Shown: positions 35,507 to 44,697, numbered from the stretch's first letter. The stretch: DNA of 64,000 bases from Pseudoalteromonas sp. SMS1 (GCF_021530565.1 NZ_JAKGBI010000004.1:62001-126000), one strand, 5' to 3'. The notes: generated from the sequence alone by a model not told the origin. Numbers and translations: made by a program.

Positions 35507-36670
35507 ATGCTATCAACACAAACAATAAAACTCGTTAAGGATACAATCCCTCTGCTTGCTAATGCAGGAACACAAGTGACCGACCACTTCTACAAACGCA
35601 TGTTTAGCCACAACCCAGAACTGCTCAACATTTTCAATGTGAGCAATCAAAAATCGGGAAAGCAACAGTTTGCACTGTTCAGCGCTTTAGCTGCTTATGC
35701 GACCCACATTGACAACCCTGCGGTGTTGTCAGAAGCAATTAATCGCATCAACCACAAACACGCAAGTTTAAATATTTTGCCTGAACATTACCCAATTGTT
35801 GGCACGCATCTTCTGGCAACTTTGGAAGAAATGTTCCCAAATGAATGTACGCCTGAAATCATCGCCGCATGGGCTGAAGCCTATGGCTTTCTTGCCGATT
35901 TATTTATTACGCAAGAAGAAGGTCTTTATCAACAAAGTGAAAACAAACTAGGTGGTTGGCGCGGAAAACGCCGTTTTGCAATTTCAAAAATCGTGCAAGA
36001 ATCAGAGGTCATCAAAAGCTTATATTTAACCCCTATCGATGGCCGACAGGTAGCAACATACTCCCCAGGCCAATACCTTGCAATTGAGTGCCAAGTTGAA
36101 GGGCAAGAAAATCGCCAAATTAGACAATACTCGCTGTCACAGAGTGCAAAATCAGATCATTATCGCATTTCGGTGAAAACTGATGGACTCATCTCTTCAC
36201 ACTTACATACATTAGAAGTAGGAGACGAGGTAGACGCCTACCCACCTGCCGGTGATTTTGTGCTCAAGATTAACCAAGCACCAAAAGTACTGGTGAGTGC
36301 AGGGGTAGGCATTACGCCGATGATGGCAATGTTAGAGACGCTTGCTGAACAAGGTACTACAGCACCTTGCTTATTTTTACACGCTTGTCGCAATCAAAAT
36401 GAACGCGCATTTACACAGTCTATCGACAACTTTAAAGTGTCCCTTCCGCAACTACAAACACAGACATGGATCGAAGCCGATGCCCAACATGAGCACAGTG
36501 GGCTTATGCAATTGAATGCACTCAAACCACTACTGCCCATAACCGATGGTGAGTTTTACCTCTGTGGACCAAGCGGTTTCATGGCTTTTATTAAATCTCA
36601 GCTTATCGAGCTAGGCGTGGAGCAATCACGCATTTTGTATGAAGTATTTGGCCCACACGAAAGCCTGTAA
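35507..36670 (+). CDS. hmpA: Nitric oxide dioxygenase (flavohemoglobin)
   Basis: The 387-residue enzyme has an N-terminal globin (1-140) with the distal-pocket Tyr in DHFYKRMF and the proximal His in NHKHASLNI, then an FAD-binding domain with RQYSLS (about 205) and an NAD-binding domain with GVGITPM and LCGPSGFM. It converts NO and oxygen to nitrate using NADH. It is 14 bases after nnrS with GGAG before the ATG, and a perfect terminator follows. Together with norR, nnrS and the small membrane protein it forms a complete NO defence unit. Confidence 0.96.
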   Translation: MLSTQTIKLVKDTIPLLANAGTQVTDHFYKRMFSHNPELLNIFNVSNQKSGKQQFALFSALAAYATHIDNPAVLSEAINRINHKHASLNILPEHYPIVGTHLLATLEEMFPNECTPEIIAAWAEAYGFLADLFITQEEGLYQQSENKLGGWRGKRRFAISKIVQESEVIKSLYLTPIDGRQVATYSPGQYLAIECQVEGQENRQIRQYSLSQSAKSDHYRISVKTDGLISSHLHTLEVGDEVDAYPPAGDFVLKINQAPKVLVSAGVGITPMMAMLETLAEQGTTAPCLFLHACRNQNERAFTQSIDNFKVSLPQLQTQTWIEADAQHEHSGLMQLNALKPLLPITDGEFYLCGPSGFMAFIKSQLIELGVEQSRILYEVFGPHESL

Positions 36671-36680
36671 TAACAAATGA

Positions 36681-36708
36681 AGACAGACTCATTCAGAGTC
36701 TGTCTTTT
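36681..36708 (+). terminator. Rho-independent terminator after hmpA
   Basis: AGACAGACTC (36681-36690) pairs perfectly with GAGTCTGTCT (36696-36705) around a five-base loop and continues with TTT. Confidence 0.92.
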
Positions 36709-36738
36709 GACTAAATTAGGTGCTTCAATGCTTCACAT

Positions 36739-38895
36739 CTAGTCAATTAATTGAATGGTAAAACGATCGTAACGTGGTCGACAATCAAACTTAGCGTTTC
36801 GCTCACCACCCAATAAGTCGGCATCCCACTCAAGGCCACACTCTTGATCGTTTGCAATCACACTAATTTTGCTGGCATTTGCACTGTTAGATAAAGTGAA
36901 TGTCAGGTAGTCACCACCCGTACCTTCATCAAATTTAGCATTTCGTTCGTTTGAAACCATATCTGCGTCCCATTCAAATGCACCTTTTCCACCTTGCGCG
37001 ACAAGATAACCCGAAACACGCTGAGTACCGCCGGATGATTCAACTTTAGTCACCTTCAAAGTCAGTGGATCAGCGCGGCCTGCACAATCCCATTTCGCAT
37101 TGCGCTCCCGACTACGCAGCGTTGCATCCCACTCTAGGCCGCATGTTTGGCCATTCACGGCAGTGGTAATAATCACAGAGTAATCTTGTCCAGCAATGAC
37201 ATTTGACTCTGCGGTCAAATAACGTGCTGAGGGATTGCCCAATATGCTGTTGATTTCGGTTCCTGCGCCACCATTGTAAAGCGTACGTACTTCATCGATT
37301 GACAATGCACGCCCCCACACTGCAAAATCGTCAAGATCCGCTTTTAAATTATACTTGTATCGACCGGTGCCATCTTGCCCAATGTTCCAGTCGAGCGAAG
37401 TACTAATGTCACCCACATCTTCGATACTGCCAGAGATAATATTTAGTTCACCAGTCGGGCTGCCCGCGTACAAGGTTGCGCTGCCATCTCGGTCAAACGT
37501 TGCGACCAGCAACCACCAACCATTAAATGTATAATCTATTGGGTCGATGTCTTTACGATCGGCTGATGTTGACGCAATATTGATCCCAACATCATCGCCA
37601 TTGCCTTCATTGGCAAGTAGCAATGTGCCTCTGTTACTGCCGCTATCCCAGTTTTTGTTCCCTACAATCACAGGATCACCGTGTTGATCGCCGTTGACTC
37701 GATACCAAGTCATGAGCGTAAAATCTCGAGCGTGGGCAAAATCTAGCTCGGAAGGATTACCCAGTGTTAAAAACTCTTTTTCACCGTTGATGGAGACAAA
37801 TCGGCCAAATTTACCGCCAGAATTAACTTCTGGGCTACCTCCACCTACGTGTGCATGCAGGTGATTCCCTGACTTATCATGAAAGTCACCTTCAAATGGC
37901 AAGTAAGTAATTAAATCCGTCTCGATGGCATCAGGTGCTTTTTGTTGCACGCTGCCTCCTCGTACAACACCATCCATATTAGTGGGTATAGATACGCCAT
38001 GATGAGCAAGTACCGTGGGGGCTGCATCATAGTTATTTGGTACCCCAGTCAAGTAACCTTGCTTCGCAGACTTAGAAACAACTAAAAACGGTATGGTATA
38101 GTTGTCTGCGGCGTGAATGCCATGAGAGGAGCCCCGACCGCCATGATCTGACGTTACCACAATTTGCCAATGCTCATTCGCAAAATTTGGCCGTGCTTTA
38201 ATTGCATCGAGGATACGGCCTATTTGGGCATCTACATCCGCGATTTCGTCTACGTACCCGGTGTCAGAGGCCGTAAAACAGCAAGCATGACCTGCACCAT
38301 CTACATCATCCAAAAATAAAAAAATTGAATCTGCAGATGTGCCTCTCGGCCAATCTTTAGATTGGTAGGTACCATTGATTATCGCAATGGTATTTGCCAC
38401 ATTGCCCGCATCATTGGAATCAACCTTTAGATCAGCATGATTAGTAATTTGCATATCTGTAGACCAGGTTACCAAATATGCTGTATTGAGTTTGCTACTG
38501 TGCCTTTCAAGTAGGGTTTGATAGTGCGGGAATTGATCGTACCGACCGGTGTGTACATCTGAGTTACCAGTAACACCGCTTTTGCTGGCAGTCACGCCTG
38601 TCATAATACCGACATGATTGGGCCCACTATTGGGTGCGGCATCCTTCATTGTTTGCGCGTAAAAGGCAAATGCGCCTTGATAACCTTCAGCCCAAGAGCC
38701 TTGGATCAACTTGTCAAAGTTTGGGGTCACCGCATTCTCAATTCCGTCACCTCTTAAACCATCAACCGCTATCAACAAAGAGTGTTCCGCCGCACCAACC
38801 ATCCCGATAAACGGGATAGTTAGAGACAACGCAATGACTGCACGACACTTACCCACCTTGCACACATTTTGAACACCACGTCTAAAAACCTGCAT
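36739..38895 (-). CDS. Secreted alkaline phosphatase-superfamily phosphodiesterase with LamG domain and C-terminal repeats
   Basis: The 718-residue protein has a signal peptide (cleavage near GMVGAAEH), then a type I phosphodiesterase/nucleotide pyrophosphatase domain (about 35-310): LLIAVDGLRGDG for the first metal Asp, a nucleophile region around APNSGPNHVGIMTG, LDDVDGAGHACCF, and TSDHGG. A LamG/concanavalin-like domain follows (about 330-545, LITYLPFEGDF to VRTLYNGG). At the end are three 40-residue repeats, each with E-W-D-A-(T/D) and E-R-N-A-K-(F/W)-D. Such proteins cleave phosphodiesters or phosphonate esters outside the cytoplasm while the LamG part binds glycans. A strong AAGGAAGGAG precedes the ATG. 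It is a single-gene unit. Confidence 0.87.
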   Translation of the reverse strand: MQVFRRGVQNVCKVGKCRAVIALSLTIPFIGMVGAAEHSLLIAVDGLRGDGIENAVTPNFDKLIQGSWAEGYQGAFAFYAQTMKDAAPNSGPNHVGIMTGVTASKSGVTGNSDVHTGRYDQFPHYQTLLERHSSKLNTAYLVTWSTDMQITNHADLKVDSNDAGNVANTIAIINGTYQSKDWPRGTSADSIFLFLDDVDGAGHACCFTASDTGYVDEIADVDAQIGRILDAIKARPNFANEHWQIVVTSDHGGRGSSHGIHAADNYTIPFLVVSKSAKQGYLTGVPNNYDAAPTVLAHHGVSIPTNMDGVVRGGSVQQKAPDAIETDLITYLPFEGDFHDKSGNHLHAHVGGGSPEVNSGGKFGRFVSINGEKEFLTLGNPSELDFAHARDFTLMTWYRVNGDQHGDPVIVGNKNWDSGSNRGTLLLANEGNGDDVGINIASTSADRKDIDPIDYTFNGWWLLVATFDRDGSATLYAGSPTGELNIISGSIEDVGDISTSLDWNIGQDGTGRYKYNLKADLDDFAVWGRALSIDEVRTLYNGGAGTEINSILGNPSARYLTAESNVIAGQDYSVIITTAVNGQTCGLEWDATLRSRERNAKWDCAGRADPLTLKVTKVESSGGTQRVSGYLVAQGGKGAFEWDADMVSNERNAKFDEGTGGDYLTFTLSNSANASKISVIANDQECGLEWDADLLGGERNAKFDCRPRYDRFTIQLID

Positions 38896-38912
38896 AAAAT
38901 CTCCTTCCTTTT

Positions 38913-38924
38913 TGGTCTAGTCCA
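38913..38924 (-). promoter_or_regulatory. GntR/NagR-like operator before the phosphodiesterase
   Basis: TGGTCTAGTCCA differs by one base from TGGTCTAGACCA, the operator of HutC-type GntR regulators such as NagR and DasR. It lies 18 bases upstream of the start codon. No such regulator is encoded in the window. Confidence 0.35.
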
Positions 38925-38983
38925 GACTTAATGTGGAGCAATATTATTTCTAAAAAAAACTATAAAAAAAGACAAAAAACATG

Positions 38984-38999
38984 AACTTAATATTAAGTT
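38984..38999. promoter_or_regulatory. Perfect 16-bp AT palindrome in divergent region
   Basis: AACTTAATATTAAGTT is fully self-complementary and lies between the divergent phosphodiesterase and lipoprotein genes, surrounded by A and T tracts. It may be an operator or simply part of a bent promoter region. Confidence 0.35.
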
Positions 39000-39152
39000 T
39001 TTACGTAAATTTCTTTTCGGTTTTTTTTCACAACCAGATAAAAATGAATTAATTCATAATTTTACAATTGGATTTACACTTTTTTACAAACCAAATTGAA
39101 ATGCTGAGTTTTTAGCCATAGAATCGCCACCTTTATTCAACTTGGTGAAATT

Positions 39153-39842
39153 ATGAATTCAATTAAAGTACTTTTTGTGGCAGCGATAACATTGGTCCTA
39201 GCCGCATGTGGTTCAACGCCACAACCTCCTGTTCAGCTACAACAGCAACTTCTGAATGCAGAAAAGCGAGTAGGTATCTACGTTGACACTATTCAAGAAC
39301 CTACAACAAATATTTACGGTGCAGGCTGCCTTCTTTGTTATGGGGTCGCTGCGGCAGCTAACTCCTCATTGTCAAAACACCTTGAATCATTGCCAACATC
39401 GGATATTGAATCCAGTAAACAACTATTGTTGGAGGGCTATAAAGCTAAAACAGGTTCTGTCGAGTTCATCGAATTGTCTGAAAAAGAATTTAAAAAGCTT
39501 AAAAAGTTCAAAGGTGAACTGGGTTACGCTAAAAAAGACTTCCGTGCTTTAAAAGCGTCTAAAAATATTGATGTACTCGTTGTGTTAGACATTGCAACGC
39601 ATGGTGCTTATAGAAGCTACACGAACTATGTGCCAAATACAGATCCACTTGGCTATGTCCGTGGCGTTGTTTATTCTGTCGATCTAGAGACGAACCAGTA
39701 CCTACAGTATCTTGAATTGGACAAGAAAGTCGTTGTCGAGGGTGAGTGGGATGAACCTAAGCAGAAGTTCCCAGGCGTAACAAACGCTTACTACCAAGCC
39801 GTTGAGCAAGTTAAAGAGTCGATAAACAAGATTTTCTTATGA
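39153..39842 (+). CDS. Predicted lipoprotein, first of a pair
   Basis: The 229-residue product has a lipoprotein signal ending LVLAACGS (Cys at about residue 20), followed by a Pro/Gln-rich linker. The mature part includes RVGIYVDTIQEPTT, a C-x-x-C near CLLCYGV, a Lys-rich middle and IDVLVVLDIATHGAYRSY, with a mixed alpha/beta look. I do not recognise a family of known function. It overlaps the following lipoprotein gene by four bases, so the two are made together and probably interact at the outer membrane. Confidence 0.82.
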   Translation: MNSIKVLFVAAITLVLAACGSTPQPPVQLQQQLLNAEKRVGIYVDTIQEPTTNIYGAGCLLCYGVAAAANSSLSKHLESLPTSDIESSKQLLLEGYKAKTGSVEFIELSEKEFKKLKKFKGELGYAKKDFRALKASKNIDVLVVLDIATHGAYRSYTNYVPNTDPLGYVRGVVYSVDLETNQYLQYLELDKKVVVEGEWDEPKQKFPGVTNAYYQAVEQVKESINKIFL

Positions 39843-40726
39843 TGAACATAAAGAAGCTATTTGTCTCTTTATGTGCTATTGCAGCCCTAACAGGCTGCAA
39901 ATCTGCAAAAAGAGATGACTATGTAGTCGCAAAGTCACTGAACAAAGACAATGCAATTGCACAAAATGAGTTCAAGTTTTACTTAAATTTGGACAACAAA
40001 CTCGACCTTAGAGGTGAGTATTCTCATGACCGTTCGGTTGCTGGGACACATATGATGTACTATGGCACGCCGGCAACGGCATTGGCTCAGGTCTTCTCTC
40101 ACGCTGCAATTAATAGCTCTATGCAAGAGAAAAAGCTGAGAGAACAACAAGACCAAGCAAATAAGCTGATAATGCCGCTCATTGAAGCGTCAAAATCAGT
40201 CACTCATAAATCATTGGCTGAGTCTAAGCGTCATTATGTGGTTGATCACCCACCAATTGCTGGAGAGAAAACGGTACAAGTCAGACCTATCTTTTTTGCA
40301 AATCAGGACATGAAGAAACTGTCATTAAAACTCGTTGCATGGATAGAAAAACCTAAATCCAAGAAAACTAAAAGCCGCAAGAAGCTCAATAACTTGATGT
40401 ACCAGAACATCATCGAAGTACATGGGGCGACTTGGTCAGAAGAGCTCGCAGGCCAGTTGATGAATGGTAATGCCGACATATCGAAACAATATGATGCGCT
40501 TTTTGATCGGGCCATTGAGAGTTTAAAGAAGGATTTATCTGGCACCTACAGTCAGGTACCGCAGCAACAAACATTGCACATCAAGAAAAAGAACAACAAA
40601 CAATTTTTAAGGGCCAGCGTCATAGAGCACTCTTGTGAGTATGTTGTCATTAAAAACCTGAGGAATTGGATCCTTCACTACCCGGCAAACTATGTTACCA
40701 ATCTGCCGAGCCAGTGTGACAGCTAG
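39839..40726 (+). CDS. Predicted lipoprotein, second of a pair
   Basis: The 295-residue product has a lipoprotein signal (about IAALTGCKS, Cys near residue 20), then FKFYLNLDNKLDLRGEYSHD, a long helical segment rich in charged residues and a Lys-rich patch around KPKSKKTKSRKK. Two C-terminal Cys residues may pair. The start ATG overlaps the previous stop (ATGA); a second ATG directly follows at 39842. No known domain is seen. It converges with the EF-hand gene, with a stem-loop between. Confidence 0.8.
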   Translation: MMNIKKLFVSLCAIAALTGCKSAKRDDYVVAKSLNKDNAIAQNEFKFYLNLDNKLDLRGEYSHDRSVAGTHMMYYGTPATALAQVFSHAAINSSMQEKKLREQQDQANKLIMPLIEASKSVTHKSLAESKRHYVVDHPPIAGEKTVQVRPIFFANQDMKKLSLKLVAWIEKPKSKKTKSRKKLNNLMYQNIIEVHGATWSEELAGQLMNGNADISKQYDALFDRAIESLKKDLSGTYSQVPQQQTLHIKKKNNKQFLRASVIEHSCEYVVIKNLRNWILHYPANYVTNLPSQCDS

Positions 40727-40743
40727 CGCTGTAAAATGTTAAA

Positions 40744-40769
40744 TGTTGCCAGCCGACAAACTGGCAACA
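40744..40769. terminator. Stem-loop between convergent genes
   Basis: TGTTGCCAG (40744-40752) pairs perfectly with CTGGCAACA (40761-40769), loop of eight bases. It lies between the stop codons of two convergent genes, so it is probably a bidirectional terminator. Confidence 0.6.
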
Positions 40770-40792
40770 CGTTTACTGCCATTGCTACCTAC

Positions 40793-41311
40793 TCAGTGAA
40801 ATACCTTTGATGTCACCTTTTGGGGTGTCAGAACAAACTTTTGGCTTAGTCCTAAGCGTTTGTGTTTAGCCGTCATAACCAGTTGTTGATCACGCTTCGC
40901 GCCAAATAGGCCATGATGAAATGTCAGGTTTTGTGTGTGGTCTATATTCACAAATTTACCCATAACCACAATTTGGTCGATATCATCGCGGTTACCATGA
41001 TGAGCCACTTGTGGTGAAACCATAATGCCCTGCAATGATTCTTTGCGCTCATTTTGAGTCATCCATACCTTATCTAGAATAGCCAAAATAATATGGTCTT
41101 TTTTTGCTTTAAACTCGCTTACAGATAGCGAGCCATTGTTGTCTATATCAGCGTCAGCAAAGCTCAAAGCTGGTAACGAAATTACCATGTAGGCGCCTGA
41201 GTCATCAAAGTTCAATGTGCCATGTTCGGCAACCATGAGGTGGGCATTTGAGACCGAACTAAACACCCAAATAGCGACGATGACTAACCTTGCAATGATT
41301 TTGAACATCAT
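40793..41311 (-). CDS. Secreted EF-hand protein
   Basis: The 172-residue product has a signal peptide (MMFKIIARLVIVAIWVFSSVSNA) and one EF-hand calcium loop, DADIDNNGSLSVSEF, at about residues 55-70. The remainder is beta-rich with two HHG/HHGNRD-type His clusters. It lies 28 bases after the YHYH gene on the same strand, so the two probably form an operon of exported metal-related proteins. No enzyme activity is apparent. Confidence 0.8.
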   Translation of the reverse strand: MMFKIIARLVIVAIWVFSSVSNAHLMVAEHGTLNFDDSGAYMVISLPALSFADADIDNNGSLSVSEFKAKKDHIILAILDKVWMTQNERKESLQGIMVSPQVAHHGNRDDIDQIVVMGKFVNIDHTQNLTFHHGLFGAKRDQQLVMTAKHKRLGLSQKFVLTPQKVTSKVFH

Positions 41312-41338
41312 AATTCCCCCTTTTATACTCTGATTTGG

Positions 41339-42442
41339 CTACAGTTGACCTTTTACGCAACGCTGAAAATAGGGATAACTGTCTGTTGCATAGTAATGGT
41401 AAATGCCTTGTGGAAACTCAGGTGTTACACCAAATCGGCCATTGCACTCGTCTAAGTCTCCGCTTCCTGCCACATACTCCCAATCTTGCGCAAAGGTACC
41501 CAGCGCATACACTGACGTTGAGGGGCGATTGCTGCTGACATTCTCCACCAAGTGATAACTGCCCGTCATCACCTTCAATTCAGATTCTGCATTTTCAGCT
41601 TCGCTATAGCCATAACGAGCATAAATGGGAAAGCCATCTGCAGCCCAACCGATTAAGGTCATTGCAACTTCGTTACCACTTTTTAGCGCTATGAACCCCT
41701 CCGGCATGCCATGATAATGATAAGAACCATCTGGTTGCACGTGCGCGTTGTTGTCGTCAGTTCCAAAATCAAAACTGGTTTGTCCTAAGGCTTCAATACT
41801 CCAACTCCCAGTATTGCCAACCAGACTACAACTATTACCTGAATCGTCACATGAGCCTGCGGTGTTCGCGTCAATTTTAACGCCATTCAAAACATAACCT
41901 GTTGCCCCTCTTGGGCCACCTAACGTTGTTGTACTGTCAGTTTTGGTAGGATTGAGTGTATAACTAATAGAAACATTTTGTTCACTGATGGTGTTCGGAT
42001 TACCCGAGTTAGGGAAAGCCCCCGTTGCGTGGTCTGGGATCCCATTTGCGGTTAATTGGCGGTCTGAACCGTCACAACTCCAATCCGCATTGCTTGTGGC
42101 CTGCACGGACGTAGACGCATTAAACTCATTGTGAAAATATTCACACAAAACACCGTCTGTAGAGCCTGTAATTTGCGCCGTATTACTGTCTCCGCCCGCG
42201 CTATCACTTGAATCGGGGTTTTCCCCTGAGCTTTGATCTGAGCTCGACCCTGACTCAGCACCAGATGACGTCGTGCTGCCGCTATTGTTGGCGCTGGTAT
42301 TCCCCACGTCTGATTGAGTATTTGTAACGACTTGACCTGTGCCGTCGTCACCGGAGCTTGCGCCACAACCTGTCAGCACCCACAAAGAGGCACTGACCAT
42401 GAATGCTGTGACACGTTTAAAAGACACACTAGTACAATACAT
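41339..42442 (-). CDS. YHYH-domain lipoprotein
   Basis: ATG 42442 is chosen because AGGAG lies eight bases upstream; an in-frame ATG seven codons earlier has no site. The protein has a lipobox near WVLTGCGAS, a 60-residue Ser/Gly/Asp low-complexity linker, and a C-terminal YHYH domain with DGSYHYHGMPEGF, preceded by NAHVQ. YHYH proteins are found in marine bacteria and are thought to be surface proteins, perhaps metal binding through the His cluster; the role is not established. The linker would hold the domain away from the outer membrane. The EF-hand gene follows. Confidence 0.85.
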   Translation of the reverse strand: MYCTSVSFKRVTAFMVSASLWVLTGCGASSGDDGTGQVVTNTQSDVGNTSANNSGSTTSSGAESGSSSDQSSGENPDSSDSAGGDSNTAQITGSTDGVLCEYFHNEFNASTSVQATSNADWSCDGSDRQLTANGIPDHATGAFPNSGNPNTISEQNVSISYTLNPTKTDSTTTLGGPRGATGYVLNGVKIDANTAGSCDDSGNSCSLVGNTGSWSIEALGQTSFDFGTDDNNAHVQPDGSYHYHGMPEGFIALKSGNEVAMTLIGWAADGFPIYARYGYSEAENAESELKVMTGSYHLVENVSSNRPSTSVYALGTFAQDWEYVAGSGDLDECNGRFGVTPEFPQGIYHYYATDSYPYFQRCVKGQL

Positions 42443-42580
42443 ATTTTGTTCTCCTATCGTCAAAAGCTTCGCTTAAACCATCAGGTCAATACTTGCGCTT
42501 TTTTCAACTATAAGAGACCAATGTGCAAACACTGTGCAACGAAACAGTTAATCGTCTTTAAATTTAAAAATGCAATATTT

Positions 42581-43000
42581 TCATAAATTTACATTTTCAA
42601 AATCACGATCTTTTAAGAAGTTTTCCATACATAAAAATAGTGGTTTTGGCAAATCATCCAATGCAAACCATCGCCAAGATTTACACTTTTCGGGTTCCAT
42701 CACAACGGCATCTCCAATTGGACACTCAGCCGCCACAAACAAAGTGATATAATGCTTGTGTTCATTATCGAATATGTCATTGGTAAAACCCACTTTGCGT
42801 ACAGAGGAAATGTGTAGCCCAGTCTCTTCCAATACTTCTCTTGCAGCACACGATTCGACACTTTCACCAAATTCCAAGTGGCCGCCAGGCGTTGCCCATG
42901 TGTTTTCACCATGCGCTCCTTGGCGCTCTCCTAACAAAATCTTTCCATCTCGAATCAGTATGACACCCACACCCACTTTTACTACATTTTCCATGTACAC
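42581..43000 (-). CDS. Nudix hydrolase
   Basis: The 139-residue protein has a canonical Nudix box, G-x5-E-x7-REVLEETGL, at about residues 38-60 (GGHLEFGESVESCAAREV), which binds Mg2+ and cleaves nucleoside diphosphate-linked compounds. The N-terminus VGVGVILIRDGKILLGER and the LFVAAECPIGDAV strand are typical of MutT-like small members; the exact substrate is unknown. It is a single-gene unit facing away from the Fur-controlled gene. Confidence 0.93.
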   Translation of the reverse strand: MYMENVVKVGVGVILIRDGKILLGERQGAHGENTWATPGGHLEFGESVESCAAREVLEETGLHISSVRKVGFTNDIFDNEHKHYITLFVAAECPIGDAVVMEPEKCKSWRWFALDDLPKPLFLCMENFLKDRDFENVNL

Positions 43001-43261
43001 CTCTCATATACACAACTTAAGACGAGCACCCTATCGTGCCCTCCTTGCCTCAACTATGGATTAAACAATTACAGCGAAAATACGCGAGAGTCTATCATGG
43101 AACAAAATAACTTACCCTAAAATTAAACTGACCTATGTCTATGATTTGCCATATTTATATTTTGAACCATACTGGGAATGAGGCATACCCACTGGGTGGC
43201 TTTTAACAACACTGGGTACGCTGATAAAGCAATTGAAAGACAACACACACCTCACCACAAC

Positions 43262-43290
43262 TTGATAATGATAACCAATCTCATTATCAT
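43262..43290 (+). promoter_or_regulatory. Fur box over a sigma-70 promoter
   Basis: The stretch 43264-43288 starts GATAATGATAAC and ends CTCATTATC, a good match to the Fur box built from GATAAT repeats. A -35 TTGATA (43262-43267) and a -10 TATCAT (43285-43290) with 17 bases between lie in the same segment, so iron-loaded Fur would block RNA polymerase. The rest of the 360-base gap (43001-43361) shows nothing else. Confidence 0.75.
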
Positions 43291-43361
43291 GAAAATATAA
43301 AATGCAGTGGCTGCTACCCATGTGTACAGCGATATTAATAAAAAATGATTAGGAAAAGCAT

Positions 43362-43835
43362 ATGGTGGTTCGAAAACTTGCTTTAGTATCATCTTCAAAC
43401 TCAAACTCACTGGTCATTAAATACAATCGGCTTATAGAAAGTGCCGACAAAGCCTACTCATTGGGTTTACAAGATCAGGCTAGTCACATCTATCTACAAG
43501 CGTTTGATGTCAGTATTCAATTGTTATGCTCACCCAGCGCCAATAGACTCTCTGCTAGACGTGTTGCCGACATTTGTAATAACTGCTTTGATTACTGCCC
43601 CATTCTTGAAGACACTGATGAGACGTTTTATTTGGAAACGGCTGCCGAAGCACTTGAGAATATAATCAAAAATGGGCAAAACACGGCGCTGAGAAAAGCG
43701 GCATTACACGCATATAAAATTGTGGCTTGCCTTGCATGTGAGCTGGTCCGCTTTAATCAAAGTATTCGTTGTCAGGTGCTGATAGATCACTATATTCAGG
43801 TTGAGCACTTTCATTCAAAGTATCTCGCAAACTAA
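43362..43835 (+). CDS. Iron-regulated helical protein, unknown function
   Basis: The 157-residue protein appears wholly alpha-helical, with TPR-like segments such as SADKAYSLGLQDQASHIYL and SIQLLCSPSANRL, and seven cysteines. It has no signal peptide or membrane helix. AGGA precedes the ATG. The Fur box and promoter 70 bases upstream indicate expression under iron limitation. No partner gene follows in the same direction. I do not recognise the family; an adaptor-like protein-protein interaction role is a guess. Confidence 0.75.
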   Translation: MVVRKLALVSSSNSNSLVIKYNRLIESADKAYSLGLQDQASHIYLQAFDVSIQLLCSPSANRLSARRVADICNNCFDYCPILEDTDETFYLETAAEALENIIKNGQNTALRKAALHAYKIVACLACELVRFNQSIRCQVLIDHYIQVEHFHSKYLAN

Positions 43836-43876
43836 TACTTGTCTCTCAACAGCCACCAAACGGATAGTTATCATGG

Positions 43877-44353
43877 TTAGTTGAAAATATAGGTGTATGC
43901 ACCAAGATAGGTTTGATTATTGCCTGACTTAGCTGGAATACGACACTCAAAATGATAGGCTGTGCCTATATCTCTGTCACTGTTGCCAAGGCTACCAGCC
44001 GAAATAGACTGTAATAAAAACCCAGGATAGCTAGAAAGGGTAAATTCTTTCACTGTTAACGACGGCTTATTTGCATAATGTGCCCAATGCCTTCGCACCA
44101 AACTACAATATACTGTGCGATGCGGATTTTTCCATATCTCCACGCTACTCAATTGTTTGCCATTATAATTTGGAATCGGGCACCTCAATGTTAACTCATG
44201 CTGCGTTGACACGTTGGTCACGCCTGCCTCCTCATAAGCAATCTCTCCATACTGGCTGACTTGCTGACATTGTGATGGGTCAACTGAGATTTTAACCTGC
44301 GCATGAGCACCATAAGTCGCCAACAACGAAGCCAAAACTAATGTATATTTCAT
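43877..44353 (-). CDS. Secreted hypothetical protein
   Basis: The 158-residue product has a signal peptide (MKYTLVLASLLATYGAHA) and a beta-rich mature part of about 140 residues with four cysteines that could form two disulfides (S-Q-C-Q, L-R-C-P, V-Y-C-S, F-E-C-R). AAGGAC precedes the ATG. It stands alone, and I recognise no family. Confidence 0.75.
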   Translation of the reverse strand: MKYTLVLASLLATYGAHAQVKISVDPSQCQQVSQYGEIAYEEAGVTNVSTQHELTLRCPIPNYNGKQLSSVEIWKNPHRTVYCSLVRRHWAHYANKPSLTVKEFTLSSYPGFLLQSISAGSLGNSDRDIGTAYHFECRIPAKSGNNQTYLGAYTYIFN

Positions 44354-44697
44354 AATTCGTCCTTAAGTTTACCTTTAATAGAAACTCTATATTGCATTAA
44401 CAAAACACAAAATACACACTTTATTTACATTTATTTCAACTTTAAATTGCACTCGCCTGTTATTTTTTAACCACCATGCTAGATAAACAAATTGCCGACA
44501 CTGCCGAGAGGATCTGCTTTAAGCCCATTATCAAGTGCTATTGTGCAGCGTAATTTGCCTTACTTATGCTCCCAATAAGCCTTGAAAATGTATCGGGTGT
44601 CTTGGCGTAATTGGACAGTGAACAACTCAATCAAAAATGTATAGGGTCAATGAGTCCCCCCACACCATCATATCCAGCGCCTGAACTTGTTTGCTAT
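44354..44697. other. Gene-less stretch
   Basis: About 340 bases with an AT-rich left part that should hold the promoter of the secreted protein gene. A 25-codon ATG frame near 44479 lacks a ribosome binding site. I see no other feature. Confidence 0.4.

Noticed and set aside
44479..44556. 25-codon ORF in the gap before the serine hydrolase
   Set aside because: No ribosome binding site and no distinctive sequence.
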